Assembly (NCBI GenBank): GCA_948441955.1
Contig: CAOJQZ010000062.1
Location: 1 to 14,256, forward strand
Reading direction: 5' to 3'
DNA length: 14,256 nt
DNA from: an uncultured Lachnospiraceae bacterium
Lineage (GTDB): Bacteria > Bacillota > Clostridia > Lachnospirales > Lachnospiraceae
The number at the start of each line of letters is the position of its first letter. The stretch's first letter is position 1. The notes under the pieces were generated by a model. It was not told the origin of the DNA, did no database searches, and was given only the letters and a program-made list of their open reading frames with translations. The translations under genes were made by a program, and so were the position numbers. Positions 14,256 through 14,256 of the stretch are shown here, one piece after another.

Positions 14256-14256
14256 T

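Noticed and set aside
1..14256. CRISPR arrays, insertion sequences, phage or defence genes
   Set aside because: No regularly spaced repeats, transposase motifs, integrase or restriction-type domains were seen on either strand.

Overview
The window looks like chromosome of an anaerobic, endospore-forming-type Firmicute, most likely a member of the Lachnospiraceae or a related Clostridia. This is inferred from several things: strong AGGAGG-type ribosome binding sites, consensus sigma-A promoters, a rubrerythrin, a Csp-like subtilase, a phosphofructokinase with pyrophosphate-type active-site residues, and duplicated FtsX permeases. The species cannot be fixed from the sequence alone. Most of the window is ordinary core or accessory chromosome. 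No phage, CRISPR array, intact insertion sequence or defence system is visible.

Layout, left to right. (1) 2-1804 (+) is a methyl-accepting chemotaxis protein cut off at its 5' end. It ends at a terminator that probably serves both strands and is shared with the convergent ABC operon. (2) 5010-1916 (-) is a two-gene ABC export operon, ATPase then a double-FtsX permease. Its promoter region holds three TGTAAA repeats spaced about two helical turns apart. A MATE efflux pump (5244-6653, +) diverges from it and has its own promoter. (3) 11041-6749 (-) holds four genes on the minus strand: a family 2 glycosyltransferase, a rubrerythrin, a subtilisin-like (Csp-type) serine protease only 19 bp behind the rubrerythrin, and a more AT-rich cyclase/kynurenine-formamidase-family hydrolase with its own promoter. 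(4) 11197-12420 (+) is a phosphofructokinase, divergent from the glycosyltransferase. (5) 12421-13135 is a 0.7 kb stretch without a convincing gene. It contains a strong GAAA-capped hairpin, a second long inverted repeat, and a minus-strand reading frame interrupted by a cluster of three stops. (6) 13209-13136 (-) is tRNA-Arg(ACG) with a perfect consensus promoter and its own terminator. (7) 13392-14255 (+) is a pyridoxal/pyridoxamine kinase.

How the genes work together. The ABC exporter and the MATE pump form a divergent efflux pair, plausibly for antimicrobial or toxic compounds. Rubrerythrin (peroxide reduction) and the Csp-like protease are spaced like an operon. The phosphofructokinase is central glycolysis, and the kinase salvages vitamin B6. 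The parts most worth a second look are the repeat-bearing ABC promoter, the Csp-like protease with a large domain insertion, and the gene-free stretch facing the 3' end of the tRNA.
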